Below are positions 54,315 to 64,000 of a stretch of 64,000 nucleotides of DNA, piece after piece. The position numbers were made by a program, and so were the translations under genes. Source of the stretch: Parelaphostrongylus tenuis (lineage: Eukaryota > Nematoda > Chromadorea > Rhabditida > Metastrongylidae); assembly GCA_019055375.1 (NCBI GenBank), contig JAHQIW010003778.1, positions 124,001 to 188,000 on the forward strand. Reading direction: 5' to 3'. Below the pieces are notes generated by a model. The model was given only the letters and a program-made list of their open reading frames with translations. It was not told where the DNA came from and made no database searches. Numbering within the stretch: the stretch's first letter is position 1; the number at the start of each line of letters is the position of its first letter.

Positions 54315-54488
54315 TGATTTGCTATCGAGGATAATCAAAATTCCATCAGAAAACTGCCGCATTGCAATTGGGCCCGCCGTGCTCGCCGCGCGACCAGTTT
54401 GCGTGCCGCCCCAGATTTCAGCGTGGTTGTCAAGGAATAATAGTCTGCCATTCATGAGGGCTGCATAGTGAATATTGCTTTTGTGGAT
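54315..54488 (-). pseudogene. GC-rich exon-like frame inside a mariner relic
   Basis: An open frame of 58 codons between two stops, in a strongly GC-richer patch: NGRLLFLDNHAEIWGG then RAASTAGPIAMRQFSDGIL and ILDSKS. The composition and the ordered hydrophobic pattern look like real coding sequence, yet it does not match mariner transposase, whose catalytic remnant (NNIITCDER) lies just upstream on the same strand. The opposite strand is also open (IAIGPAVLAARPVCVPPQIS). Possibly a host exon fragment captured or joined by recombination. Family not recognised. Confidence 0.35.
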
Positions 54489-54499
54489 TCAGATAAGAA

Positions 54500-55200
54500 C
54501 AAACATGCGCATCTCCTTACGGAAGTTGTTTACTGAGGTTGGCAAAGAGTTCTGTTCAAGCGAAAGTTCTTTATTGCGATTGCGAGGGTTGTTTAAGGCC
54601 ACTCACCTTTCGTCACAGGTGATGATGTTGTTCAAGATACCGGACTCGCGAGCTTATCGACCAAGATGACGATAAGCAGCGTCATCATACACCCACTTTT
54701 ACTTCTTTCACACCTTGCTCAGTTCGTGCCGAATGCGGACAATGGTCTTAAAGCAACAATCAAACTCTTCGGCAAGCATTTGGCGTACCCGAGGAATTTT
54801 TTTCGACTCTATTATGGACACGTTAGCAATCATATTCCTGTGAACGGCCAGGCACGACTGATCCTTCAGGCTGTTCACTCCAGATTTAAACTTTTCGAAC
54901 AACTTTCTAGCCGTTATTTTTGCAACTGTATGTTTGGCTCAAGCTTCATTACTCTTGCGCGTCGCTTCAATAGCATTTTACCCTACAAGCGATACGTGCA
55001 TATGTAGCAATCAAATTTGTTCTGAAGACCGCTCTTCTTAAAGCGGGTACAGGCATGCTGTACACCAAAATGTTAGTAAGCAAATGCGCAGTTGACGATG
55101 ATAAAATCATTTGATTTGCTTGCAGAAATCATTTCAAAAGACGAAAACGGCACAAATTTCTTGCACAACCTATTGGTGCTGCGACGACTGCTCCGGAAAT
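54500..55200 (-). mobile_element. mariner transposon relic, N-terminal half
   Basis: On the minus strand: the element end (GCATTTGCTTACTAACATTT, 55,060-55,100), a worn start like that of the MITEs, then LFEKFKSGVNSLKDQS, KIPRVRQMLAEEFDCCFKTI and RIRHELSKV, the DNA-binding domain of mariner transposase (the 64-codon frame 54,708-54,902). Further on NNIITCDER corresponds to the first catalytic aspartate block (TGDEKW in intact copies). The remaining catalytic domain is replaced by unrelated sequence. This is probably the autonomous parent family of the foldback MITEs. Confidence 0.7.
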
Positions 55201-55689
55201 CCAGTCGAGAAGCGTCTTTGTATATGAATCGCTCTATTATCTCTCCTTAAACAATGTGATGTCGAGCATGTTCATTAGCAACTTGCTGAAATTCTTCAAC
55301 ACCGTCCTAATCCCTTCGATGAGTTACACTAAACCAGTCGTTTTGAGTGGCCGAAGAGGTAGATATGGCAAATTATAGACAATGAATATTTCCGCAATTT
55401 ATAAGTTGAAAGCTCTCAAAATAGGCATTAATTTGAAAGGGAAGTGAGAAACTTTTCTGAGTTATGGAGGGTCGATTTATTGCATTCATGAAATATTCAA
55501 TAAATCACTGCTTTCTTGATGAAGACACACAAAATTGTTAACGGAATTATCTATTTGGTGCAAATTTGTCTGGTGGTTCAACGCTTTCTTGAGAGCATGG
55601 ATTGATTAAATTTATACCCACTCTATCAAGCACTTTTATAAACTCAGGAAAAAAACTTGATGTTCAAACCTTTGTGAAAATAATAAACA
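55201..55689. other. unassigned spacer
   Basis: AT-rich without recognisable features. Confidence 0.3.
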
Positions 55690-56110
55690 CCTCTTTAACA
55701 TCCTTTCATCATTCTTTGAGCCAACTTGTCATGTGGTCTGGTAAGGGCTCTTGTACAGCCCGATACACGTGTTTCGTCCTTACAAATTCGTCAGTCGGGA
55801 AGAACCCGTCGTCTTCCGATATTTTGATAGTCAGTTCTCTCGGAAGCCTTACACTCCTTATAGAGAGTTATGGACGACGTACGCTTTACACTATATGTCA
55901 AGTGAAACATTTACCTAACACAGAGTGTTGTGCCCTCGATTGCTCTTTGGCTGGTACTTTCATCATAGTTATACCTTAATTCTAGGTGCTTTGTTTAGAC
56001 CACGCTCAAATTTCAATATATCCTTTCATTATTATTTGAGCTAACTTGTCATGTAGTCTTGTAAGAGCTCTTGTACAGCCCGATACACGTGCACGGACAA
56101 GACATGTCTC
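55690..56110 (+). mobile_element. MITE-B compound copy
   Basis: Two starts in the same direction: CATTCTTTGAGCCAACTTG..GCTCTTGTACAGCCCG at 55,707-55,765 and again at 56,028-56,090. CTTTACACTATATGTCAAG and CACAGAGTGTTGTGCCC lie between, as in the 1.6-2.2 kb copy. A 125-codon plus frame over it is not a gene. Confidence 0.6.
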
Positions 56111-56550
56111 CAAAGCCCCGACAAACTATGTGATTTTTAACCACAAGAATGTTGAAACTGAGTCACATGTGTAACCTGATCTCTTTCTGCCATAGACTCT
56201 AACTGTCATAGTGACCATTGATTCGTGACTGCTGACGGGCACCGAGTAGATTGGAATACACTGAGAGAAGTACAGTGCGAGGGCGTTGATGATGCTATGT
56301 GAGCGCTTTGTGCCCCAGAACCATAGCAGCGGTTTAAGTATGTGACATAAAACATCGCGTTTCAAGTTTCGCTTTCATCGCAGGATTACTGTGACTGTAT
56401 TTCGCATTGAATAAATGAAACCTAGGCAGCACTGGGCTAAGCAATATGCTCCGAGAAATTTCTAAAAATTTCAATTTTGAGATCATTGTGTTGCTTTTTA
56501 TTGATAGTCATGTTTATATAATTATTAAGTTCACTGATTTCAGCTCCAAA

Positions 56551-57098
56551 ATGCCTGCCAAAATATAAATTGCGTCTGTTGATCCGTCATTACTAGAGGA
56601 AGGCGTAACAATTCCCAAGGCCCTCGATGAGATTAATGTGGGTGAAGCGCGTGTGCGGCGACAAAATCGAACATGGACAGATGGTAAGCGTTTCAAAAAA
56701 GCGATTCTAAATCTAAAACAAGCCTCGCTCTCACCGATCATCCGTTTTGGGTGAAAGTGGCTTGCAAACCTCTTCGAGATCCCGTCGTTTGGCTGAAGCG
56801 CATGGTATTTTTGAGCGAACCGTTGTCAACAAATTGCACCAGTGTGACTTTGTCAGCAATAAGCATTGCCAGGATCCAGAATCCCACATAAAGTCATAGA
56901 CAATGATGGTCTATACTTTGAAGAATAGATAATGCTTCCTTGTTGTCAATTTTCTATAGGACAAAAAATTTGTCAAAACATTTTCCTGAATCCTAATAAA
57001 TCAAAAGTCATAATTATGGTATTTCTATCTTTGCACAGGATGAAGGGGAAGAGTTTGCTAACGACTGCGATCTGAGTGACGCCTTAGAGATGGCTTAG
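56551..57098 (+). pseudogene. possible small spliced gene, broken near its start
   Basis: A TTTCAG acceptor (56,538-56,543, a trans-splice-type site) is followed eight bases later by ATG, then TAA after five codons, then an open frame (VDPSLLEEGVTIPKALDEIN, RVRRQNRTWTD) that meets a donor GTAAGCG at 56,684. A good acceptor (TATCTTTGCACAG, ends 57,038) opens a last exon of 19 codons, DEGEEFANDCDLSDALEMA then TAG. A middle patch near 56,760-56,890 has an open Arg-rich frame (SSRSRRLAEAHGIFERTVV), helix-turn-helix-like. I cannot fix the splicing or recognise a family. The early TAA suggests a pseudogene, or a mis-set start. Confidence 0.35.
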
Positions 57099-58420
57099 CC
57101 GTCACCGAGTTGTTTAGACGGTTACGTTATGTGCAATATTTTACAGCTATCACTGCTTGGTAAGAAGAAAAGAGTGGTATGAACGCGACCATTTTCCTGC
57201 TAGACTTATCGTTTGAACACGTCATTTCTTCTCTAAATGTGTGCCGTAAAGTTTGCACTGACTCGAATTTATTAGAAATAACTAATTTTTTTCCAGATTG
57301 AGAAATACTTGCTTATCATTTCTTTCTATGCACACACTGATAAATATTTAATATTGTTTCTTACAATTTTACGTTTTGTGCTCAATAGGCAAGACGAAAG
57401 TTAATGAGCTGCCACATTTTGATTACTTGGTTTTCACTACCCTTTGTGTGAGACGAGCTTGCCTATAGGATAACCTAAGCGGCTAAAAATGGAAAGAAGT
57501 TTACCTCCAGTTTTTTCACGTGAGATTTTTTTAAACTGTGAATGTGATTTTGCATAATAGCATTATTGAGAAATAACGCTCACTATTCCATATCGTGTCC
57601 TATCATAGAAAGAAGATCAAACAGACAATTATGCTTACAAAAATGCCCTATTATTTTCAAGCTAGTTGGAGATTTTTGTGGCGCTATACTATGTGGTTTA
57701 CCTTTTCAGCCGCTGGAAGGTTCATATTAAGCAGTGCAGGAGACCGGTGCACAACTGTGGTGAATACGGTTCATGTGAGTCATGAAAACTCAGCTCAGGT
57801 CGTCACCGCCGATGATGCTCCTGCCAGGAAAATTTATTGCTTGGACATGTCTATTCTGGTTATTTGATTACATACGTTATGATTTATAGGGCTTGGTTGT
57901 CACAGCTTAGTCAAAAAGCCCATTGTTGGCTTTTATCGTGCTTAAGAACACTGAAAGCGCACTTTTGTTCAACTTTAGCTTTATAACCATAGAGTCCCGT
58001 GGTCAAATAGTCAGCGATGCTCGACGGGACTCACCAGATTTTCCTCCTCCGCCTCCTCTCAACATATTGTTGCAGTCGTCAGTTAGCACTTCACAGAGCA
58101 CTTGAGCTTGGCGTCGATATTGCAATGAGTTCTGGTCGACCAGTATTCCACAACGCTTATGAAGGATAAAATCCTCAAACAAACCAAGCGAAGAAAAGAG
58201 TCAAATGGTGGAGGCTGTTGGACTTACATGAAGCAATGAAAATAAAACTCTGATGAAGGTCAGACAAGGTGTTGAAGGAATTACCAATCAATAATAGTTT
58301 TCCTTGATTTAGCTAATGTAACGAGGATTGTGAGAGATTTCAATCGGCTGAGCTATCTACATCTTCGTCTTTTTTAAAGCCGATTACTCAAGTCAACTGT
58401 CTACAGTTGCTCGTCCCCCA
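57099..58420. other. unassigned stretch
   Basis: Two plus frames (57,595-57,867, 90 codons; 57,923-58,105, with a PPPPP run) have no supporting signals. Confidence 0.25.
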
Positions 58421-58465
58421 TTGTGGATTCCCTTCTTCGCTGTCGTTTGCGCCAAATCATCGGCT

Positions 58466-58750
58466 ATGAATAAGACAAAAACGTCGAAACTTCAGCTAAA
58501 GAAAGTTTTATTTCAACCTTCTCACACTAGCTTATTGGCAAAAGAAACTGCAGCTCAAGAGTACTTCCATTTCTCTGTAGAAATCTCTTCGCTTTACCAG
58601 AATGGAAATTTAAAAACTCCTATTTTTTCCACAGAGCTATCTGTCTCACTTGAGTATTTCTGTTGCAATCTTTTGGATTGGCCCAAATCTTTGAATCAAA
58701 GCTTCCTTTATTTTCTCGAGACCGTCATAAGTATTTCTAACGCTTTCTAA
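58466..58750 (+). CDS. hypothetical reading frame, weak
   Basis: 94 codons from the first ATG of a longer open stretch (58,421-58,750), with KTKTSKLQLKKVLF at the start and a Leu/Phe-rich end (FLYFLETVISIS). It sits outside the recognised repeats, just before a MITE-B copy. No motif, signal peptide or polyadenylation site supports it, so it is recorded with low confidence. Confidence 0.2.
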   Translation: MNKTKTSKLQLKKVLFQPSHTSLLAKETAAQEYFHFSVEISSLYQNGNLKTPIFSTELSVSLEYFCCNLLDWPKSLNQSFLYFLETVISISNAF

Positions 58751-58774
58751 AAACAAGAGAAAAACTCCCGTTCC

Positions 58775-59010
58775 AAGCGTTTTCTTAAGACCATAGCTCA
58801 AATTTCAATATGCCTGATAATCATTTTTTGAGCCACGCATGTCAATGGTCCCTTAAAGAGGGCTGACTTAACACATATTTCGTTCCTGCGATCTCGTCAG
58901 TCGGGCAGTTACGTTTTCTCGTCTTTTGCCAATCCTCTGTGGGTGCTCCAGTCCCCGCACTAAGAGTTAGCGACGACGAACGTCCTACACTCTATGCCCA
59001 GTCAACAGGA
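58775..59010 (+). mobile_element. MITE-B half copy
   Basis: GCGTTTTCTTAAGACCATAG, CTCAAATTTCAATATGCC, GCCACGCATGTCAATGGTC and the CCAATCCTCTGTGGGTGCTC block match the left half of the 1.6-2.2 kb copy closely, ending GACGACGAACGTCC. Confidence 0.7.
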
Positions 59011-59039
59011 ATTCGCATTTGCGCATTAAATTCTTTGTA

Positions 59040-59350
59040 GACTGCTGCGGTGCTGCAGCTCAGTGGTTGTGGTGCTCGTCGCGGCGCTTGGAGCAGATTC
59101 CCTCTTTCACTCGTTACCCTCCTTCAATCAATAACGAACACCCTATGTAAAAGCCACAGTTAGTTGATTCTCGAAAATTTAGGAAGATGCGCTCAGTCAG
59201 TACTTCACGACGTTCAAGAAGAAGACGAAAAGACAATGAATGCTAGGAGCACTGGGATCTGCACAGTGATGAGAAGCAGTGCAGAGTCGAGTCAAATGAA
59301 GTGCTGGAATGTTTTGAAGTAACCATACTGCCACCACACAAGAAACATGA
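59040..59350 (+). repeat. SINE2-like copy 2
   Basis: Begins with CAGCTCAGTGGTTGTGGTGC (A-box-like) and GGAGCAGATTCCC (B-box-like position). It then shares with 7.64-7.93 kb the blocks listed there, including the ACGACGTTCAAGAAG end. Confidence 0.55.
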
Positions 59351-59384
59351 ACGAGATGTGTTTTGCTTAGGCGGGAGAGTGATA

Positions 59385-59460
59385 GCAGAGGAGGAATCCC
59401 GGTTTTGCATTGATTAGCACGCATCCTCAGCAACTGTGGAGAGGTGTTCGACTCCCACCC
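59385..59460 (+). repeat. tRNA-like sequence with B box
   Basis: GGTGTTCGACTCCCACC resembles a T-arm with five pairable bases, preceded by TTAGCACGCATCCTCAGC. The D-arm and acceptor stem cannot be completed, so it is a tRNA relic or SINE head at best. It resembles the 12.17-12.26 kb sequence. Confidence 0.35.
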
Positions 59461-59511
59461 GCATTTTCAATAATTTGCATTCAAATCAACATTCCTGATT
59501 ACATAAAGGAT

Positions 59512-59745
59512 AAGGATAAAGCTCTCGGCGTTGATCAGTCCCTGAGGGAGCGCCATGCATTCAACTTCAATTTTTAACTTCGTTTGAGGTGATTGAATGC
59601 ATATCTGGCCTTTACAATGACTCGCGGTGGCCTCCCGCTGAACCGAGTCAGTGCTGCTTATCCTCTCAGACATGTCTGAGACCTGTCTGGTACCAATATA
59701 CCGACCCCGGAGGGATTAATGGCTTGGCGGTCCATGAGCGTCTTA
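59512..59745 (-). repeat. SINE1 copy, body
   Basis: The minus-strand copy runs from the tail (GCTCTCGGCGTTGATCAG at left) through GCGCCATGCATTC, CTCGCGGTGGCCTCC, GTCAGTGCTGCTTATCC and CCGACCCCGGAGGG to GGTCCATGAGC. The head is missing. Confidence 0.7.
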
Positions 59746-59815
59746 GGGCCCATTCCGATCATTTTATATGCAATCCATTGTTCAATACAGTTGAATGTTG
59801 TTGATAAAGTGCTGT

Positions 59816-59998
59816 ATTATTAGGACTCCAACTAAGATTCCGAACTTGATCCAAAATTTCAAAAATTTATTTTTTCCAAGTAATCAAAAGTAAAATAACA
59901 TAAAATGAAGTAATCTCTGTCTGTCTGGATGCAATTCTGCCAACGCTCCGACAACAAATTAGTTCCGCGCTTAATACAATTTTGCACATACTTGCACC
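59816..59998 (-). mobile_element. mariner 3' end, minus-strand piece of a mosaic
   Basis: On the minus strand KRGTNLLSERWQNCIQTD then RDYF is the C-terminus of mariner transposase (intact families: RRGI..LPERWQKCI..NGDYF). It is followed by the untranslated end and a terminal sequence TTAGTTGGAGTCCTAAT. This part is well kept over about 45 codons. Confidence 0.75.
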
Positions 59999-60384
59999 TG
60001 CTTGAAGTCAATGCAAAGCCGCACATTGCCAAAAAAGACAAGAAAGAAATTGACCGATTTGAGCCAGGAGCACTTGAATCACGCGCCGCATTCGCCAGAT
60101 CTGCCTCCGTCCGGTTTCCATCTCTTCAGATCATTTAAGAACTGTTCGAACAAGAAGACGTTTTGAGACATCTATCATTTTCGTCGACAATCTACTGGTT
60201 GGTTTGCATCGAAGAATACTCAGCTGTATGAACACGGAATTGATTTGTGTCGGAATGTTGGAAAAATTGCATCCAGGGTGACGGAAGATTATTAAATTAA
60301 TGATGTTTAATACTTTGAATTACTTTAAGAAGAAATTTTTGAATTTCTGTATCAAATTAGGAAAGTTAGTTGGAGACCTAATGA
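59995..60384 (+). mobile_element. mariner 3' half, plus-strand piece of a mosaic
   Basis: On the plus strand NAKPHIAKKDKKEI starts the second catalytic block (family: DNARPHVA), then after a frameshift HLNHAPHSPDLPPSGFHLFR, the third block. The usual PSDYHLF is PSGFHLF, so the last catalytic aspartate is lost. WFASKNTQLYEHGIDL and the C-terminus follow, then the element end TTAGTTGGAGACCTAATG. It abuts the minus-strand piece at 59.99 kb, tail outwards on both sides. Confidence 0.75.
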
Positions 60385-60780
60385 TCGCGAATCGCAGGCT
60401 CTCAAAAGCTCATAGTAAACGACGTATTTTTGATATCACCAGATGCGCACCTAACTTTCTTTCAATGAGCAATCCAATTTCAGTCGATTTTGCTGAATGT
60501 CGGTGGTCGGCCAATCTCGTTTGCGCTTTAGATTGTCAATATAAATCCACTTCTCGTCTTCAGTCACTGCGATGCAAAAAAGTCTTCGTTTTGAAGGCAT
60601 CGCTTTTGTTCAAAACATACATGAAAAGTGAAGCTCTTCGCAATTACTGTTTTTGGGTGCAAAAGTCGTTATTGTTGAAGTTCTATAAGAACGATCATAT
60701 AAGATTTTTTCCGAAAAAAAAGCTATAACTGAATAACTTTTTTAACGCATTTTCTAACAAAAAAGTATTTTCATATCTTT
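60385..60780 (-). mobile_element. mariner central domain, minus-strand piece
   Basis: On the minus strand SKRRLFCIAV, TEDEKWIYIDNLKRKRDW and, after a frame change, KKVRCASGDIKNTSFTMSF. These are the first catalytic aspartate block (GDEKW) and the K-V-M-L-x-x-W-W-D block of mariner. The 142-codon plus-strand frame at 60,300-60,728 is only the complement of this relic. Confidence 0.7.
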
Positions 60781-63070
60781 TTAATCTTACTAGTATCACA
60801 GTAAAAAATGATTAACCCGCGGAGGCACATCTATACTCTTGATAAATTGTGTCTCTTCATTTACAAATACGTGGTTCATTGCACGAAACCGTCAGAAGGG
60901 GTGGTGCCATTTTATCCACGTCTGAGTGGGCCTTTGATTTCAACCAGTAAGTATTCCAGCGTATCTTACATGAGATGATATGATGAAAGGAGATCTTTGT
61001 TCATCGATGGTGAGGTAATCAAACGATCCTCAAAAACGGCTTCATCAAATGTTGCAAGTCTCTGTAAGGCTCTGGTATGGCTCACCCTACTACTATTAGC
61101 ATTTCTCACCGGATGTGTATCAATCTAGAAGAACTGAATAAATCACTTGATAATGCGGTTTAGGTAGGCTTTTAGTTGATAGGTTGTAGATAGAAAGCAT
61201 TCATTCACTTCTTCTAATCGACTTTATTTGAGATTTCGCATGAAGTAATCTTTTTAATTGCTCTATACTGATACATTATCGCCGCCAAGTGGGGCTAGTA
61301 AGTAAGGGTGAGCCCCCAGGACAAGCGGTACTGATGACGATTGCGAGGACGCGAAAACGTACTCATACCAATCAAGGTGTTACTATACAATGATTCTCGG
61401 AAGCCTTGAAACCTTCCATCGGACTATAGTGATTTCTAAGCGAGGTTTCACATACAGCCAACTGGAAAGAAATTCTCGAAAACCTACAAATCAGTTAGCT
61501 TGGCTTTGACAGTTCTCAGTGCATGCAGCCATTTCAATTCAACGCTACCAACCTGTACTGATCTGCTTGCGGATTGTTTTATCAAAATTCTAGAATAGTG
61601 TGCTATAAAAAAAAGAAGAGGCAATGGAAAATTTGGGAACACTATGGCCTTAGAGCACCAGGAATAGAGGAACCCGGACAATTTCAAGATACATATTTTT
61701 GTTTGATTTCTTAATGGCCTTCTCGTTTTACTCTATTCCTACCGCAATAAAAAACACTCGCTGTAACAAAGATGACGTTCTCAGGTGGTGGATAGATGGT
61801 TAAGCTTCGATCAAACACATTTATGCGCCTAGAGAAAGGTAGAAAACTCACGCGATTGATTTCCTGCTTTTGCTAAGTCAACTACACACATGCCATCTGC
61901 GTTGACCATACATTTAAATGAGCGGGTGCGAAGGAATCTCAAATTTTTCAACACTAGGTGAGAAGGGCTTGACAAAATTAACAAGAATGTCTATAGTAAG
62001 CCACATTTCCAGCAAACCTATCACCCATGGTGAACGTGGGAGTCTTCCAGTGGAGCGTACCATAACGTGATAAACAACTTCATGGCAAATAGAGAGCTGC
62101 CTAGCAAATGTTACTGTGATTCAAAATCGTACGGGCAGCAGATCACCGCTTTCTTTCCACAAATTTCCAATGACCCTTTTCTCTAACTCAACTCATTTTT
62201 CAGCATTTTGAAGACAACAGCTTCTTTGCTTTTTTCTAGCACTTTCTAAAGTTAATCGATGACTTAAATTCCGGCAATCGAAGATCTGGGCTTGACTTCT
62301 CACTGCAGCAACAAAATTAAAATGAGCTAACCCTACGGTAAGAGCTGTTTTCCTTTTTTTGAAATTTTTATTTTCTACTCTGTAGAATTCTTCATATTGC
62401 CGTAATAGGTATAGAATAAACTTTTTTCTAACTTCTGCATATGTCTTTTATCAACAGCGCCGGAGAAAACGAGTGCAGAGAAGTCAGCTAATCCCAGAAC
62501 CAAACTTTGACTACCGAAGATGCAAAGAACTACAATACTTGAGTCTTGATAAAAAGAATACTGATATAAATCTAACGGAAACCGAATAATTAGTCGACAC
62601 TGCGGGCAGCGAAAGTTAGCCTGTTATGCATTTTCCTGCTCTTAATCGGTCTTTCCTTTGAAGCCCAACGTTTGAAAGCTTATTAATAATAAGAGCTGTA
62701 AGTCAAACTGCTGGAAAAAAAATCAGTTCAGTACATAATCACATAAATCGAAGCAGGCAAATCAATAGTGATAGCAAAGCAAGATTGTCGGTATGTAGTG
62801 AGTAGCACGCGCTTCCGGAAAGAGTGAGATGCGGCATCAACTTCCGCCAGACATTAGGAGTTTTGCATCGCCTTATTTTCTTTTTTGAATTTATAGTCAT
62901 CACATCATAACATAGACGTAAAAGCAATGAAACAACGAAGTGCCTGCGTAACTTACATTTATTTGATATCTTGCTTTACACTCACCTCTTTGGTAATGAT
63001 ATCGAAGGTATATGGAATAATGTTAGTGCGTATTTGAAACCTATGACTTGTTCGAACACGTCAATAAATC
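60781..63070. other. long stretch without a supported gene
   Basis: AT-rich; 62- and 67-codon minus frames only. Patches such as 62,960-63,060 may be the worn middle of the mariner relic that follows. Confidence 0.3.
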
Positions 63071-63345
63071 ATGAAGCAATATCTAAGGTGGGTTATAGGG
63101 AAACGTGTCTTCTCTCAGCACGACAATGTCAAACCGCTTGTGGCCATGAAGACCAAGGGCAAGATTGAAGAGTTGGAGAACGTCGTAGTTTATCCACACC
63201 CCGTGCACAGTCCAAACGTTGACCCATCCGATTATGGCTTCTGCCCTCAATATATCACATCTTGAATGGGCGCTGATTTGATTCATTCAATCAAACTGAA
63301 GAATAATGTCAAGAGTTTTTTTACGCAAAGCAGCTAGAATGATGC
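63071..63345 (+). pseudogene. mariner transposase relic, second and third catalytic blocks
   Basis: QHDNVKPLVAMKTKGKIEEL then YPHPVHSPNVDPSDYGF are the HDN and PSDY blocks of mariner, both with aspartate kept. There are 35 residues between these aspartates rather than the family's 34, because of one extra residue before PHP. A stop follows (TGA after QYITS); after a frame change LKNNVKSFF matches the later region. No start or first catalytic block was found. The family differs from those at 54-55 and 59-60 kb. Confidence 0.7.
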
Positions 63346-64000
63346 CTCGAGCAGATATATTGCAGAAGCGATAGTAGAAAGCAGATTTGCTGATAAAATG
63401 GAACTTTCAAGATTTCCTCCAGATTTTTTTACGCTTCCCTAGTGGATTGAGATAAAGTTTGGCACACATGAGACAATGATTTCTTCCCGGTGGATGATAC
63501 CTCCTGGCCGATTGAATGCACTGCGTCATCTCATTTTGAACGTTAATCCACTCCAAAGTACTCGATTATACGAGAGTTAGATTACCCATTTCACAGAAAT
63601 ATAAAGCTGTATACATCCAATTCACTCATTTATGTCGAAAGGCAAAAAATATTAGTATAATTTTCATGAAAATTACTTTCAAATTGTTTATTTCACGGAG
63701 TCGTCGGGCGGGAGAAACGTATTTCTTGGTCATTTTAATGATGAAGTATCATATAGTCGTTTGATAGCACAAGTCAATAGAATTTCAACACTATATCTTA
63801 TTCTCAAAAAAAGCCTTCTTATTGCGCAGAAAAAACAAAAATAAACTTTATTTCTCATTGAGAGATGTCTCGCTGATCAAAACGTTTCCTTCGAAGTTTT
63901 AGTAACCAAGCTATAGTTCAAGTCTTATTAATTCCTATAGTTTATTTAATTTCATAATAAATCTGGCATTACTTTATGGCAGCGAAAGAAATTTGAACTT
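63346..64000. other. unassigned AT-rich end of window
   Basis: No reading frame above 60 codons and no recognised repeat. Confidence 0.3.

Noticed and set aside
55602..55979. 125-codon frame as a secreted protein
   Set aside because: It overlaps a MITE-B copy along most of its length.
59385..59460. functional tRNA gene
   Set aside because: The T-arm is plausible, but the D-arm and acceptor stem are incomplete.
60300..60728. 142-codon plus-strand reading frame as a host gene
   Set aside because: Its complement reads as the mariner catalytic block (TEDEKWIYIDNLKRKRDW), so the frame is a shadow of a transposon relic.
1..64000. CRISPR array, bacterial operon, prophage or toxin-antitoxin system
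   Set aside because: No regularly spaced repeats, no long tightly packed frames and no ribosome binding sites; the sequence is eukaryotic in all respects.

Overview
The window looks like AT-rich, gene-poor nuclear DNA of a clade V parasitic nematode, most likely a hookworm relative (Ancylostoma/Necator type). The species is inference. The reasons are: RTE-type non-LTR retrotransposons with the wording typical of hookworm copies (YLGRE, MMNDLAPE, RWTRAV blocks); many relics of mariner-family transposons; tRNA-derived SINEs; very short introns (42 and 64 nt) with nematode-like TTTCAG-type acceptors; and no long reading frame except a retrotransposon reverse transcriptase of 292 codons. Nothing prokaryotic (operons, Shine-Dalgarno sites, CRISPR, IS elements) is visible.

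Layout. 0-6 kb: a nest of tRNA-derived SINEs in both orientations, mariner-derived foldback MITEs, a second TIR family (MITE-B) and a diverged tandem array of about 1 kb units carrying a remnant coiled-coil reading frame. 6-13 kb: foldback repeats (family R3), another SINE-like family, a mariner MITE and one good candidate terminal exon with an acidic C-terminus at 12.49-12.64 kb. 13-20 kb: GC-rich SINE-like pieces beside poly-G tracts, a mariner N-terminal relic and a small RTE fragment. 20-24 kb: a 244 bp near-perfect palindrome and a 1.75 kb decayed RTE copy. 24-37 kb: sparse, with scattered repeats and two related tiny reading frames at 28.7 and 29.2 kb. 37.4-40.06 kb: the best RTE copy, with endonuclease, reverse transcriptase and C-terminal parts all present but broken by a few frameshifts and stops. 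42-50 kb: two linker-histone-H1-like gene relics in opposite orientation about 4.5 kb apart, both with a 64 nt intron at the same place, and both followed by the same downstream exon-like sequence. This is an inverted segmental duplication. 51.6-53.4 kb: a fourth RTE copy with the catalytic FADD changed to FADN. 54-64 kb: mariner relics, including a both-strand mosaic at 59.8-60.8 kb, more MITE/SINE copies and one possible small broken gene at 56.5-57.1 kb.

The elements do not form a pathway. The window is a record of repeated insertion (RTE probably supplying reverse transcriptase, mariner supplying transposase to its MITEs) around a few decayed or tiny host gene pieces. The most unusual host signal is the pair of divergent H1-like relics. 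All gene calls were made by eye from the sequence; family names for the transposons are solid, while the host gene calls are tentative except for the H1 globular-domain similarity.
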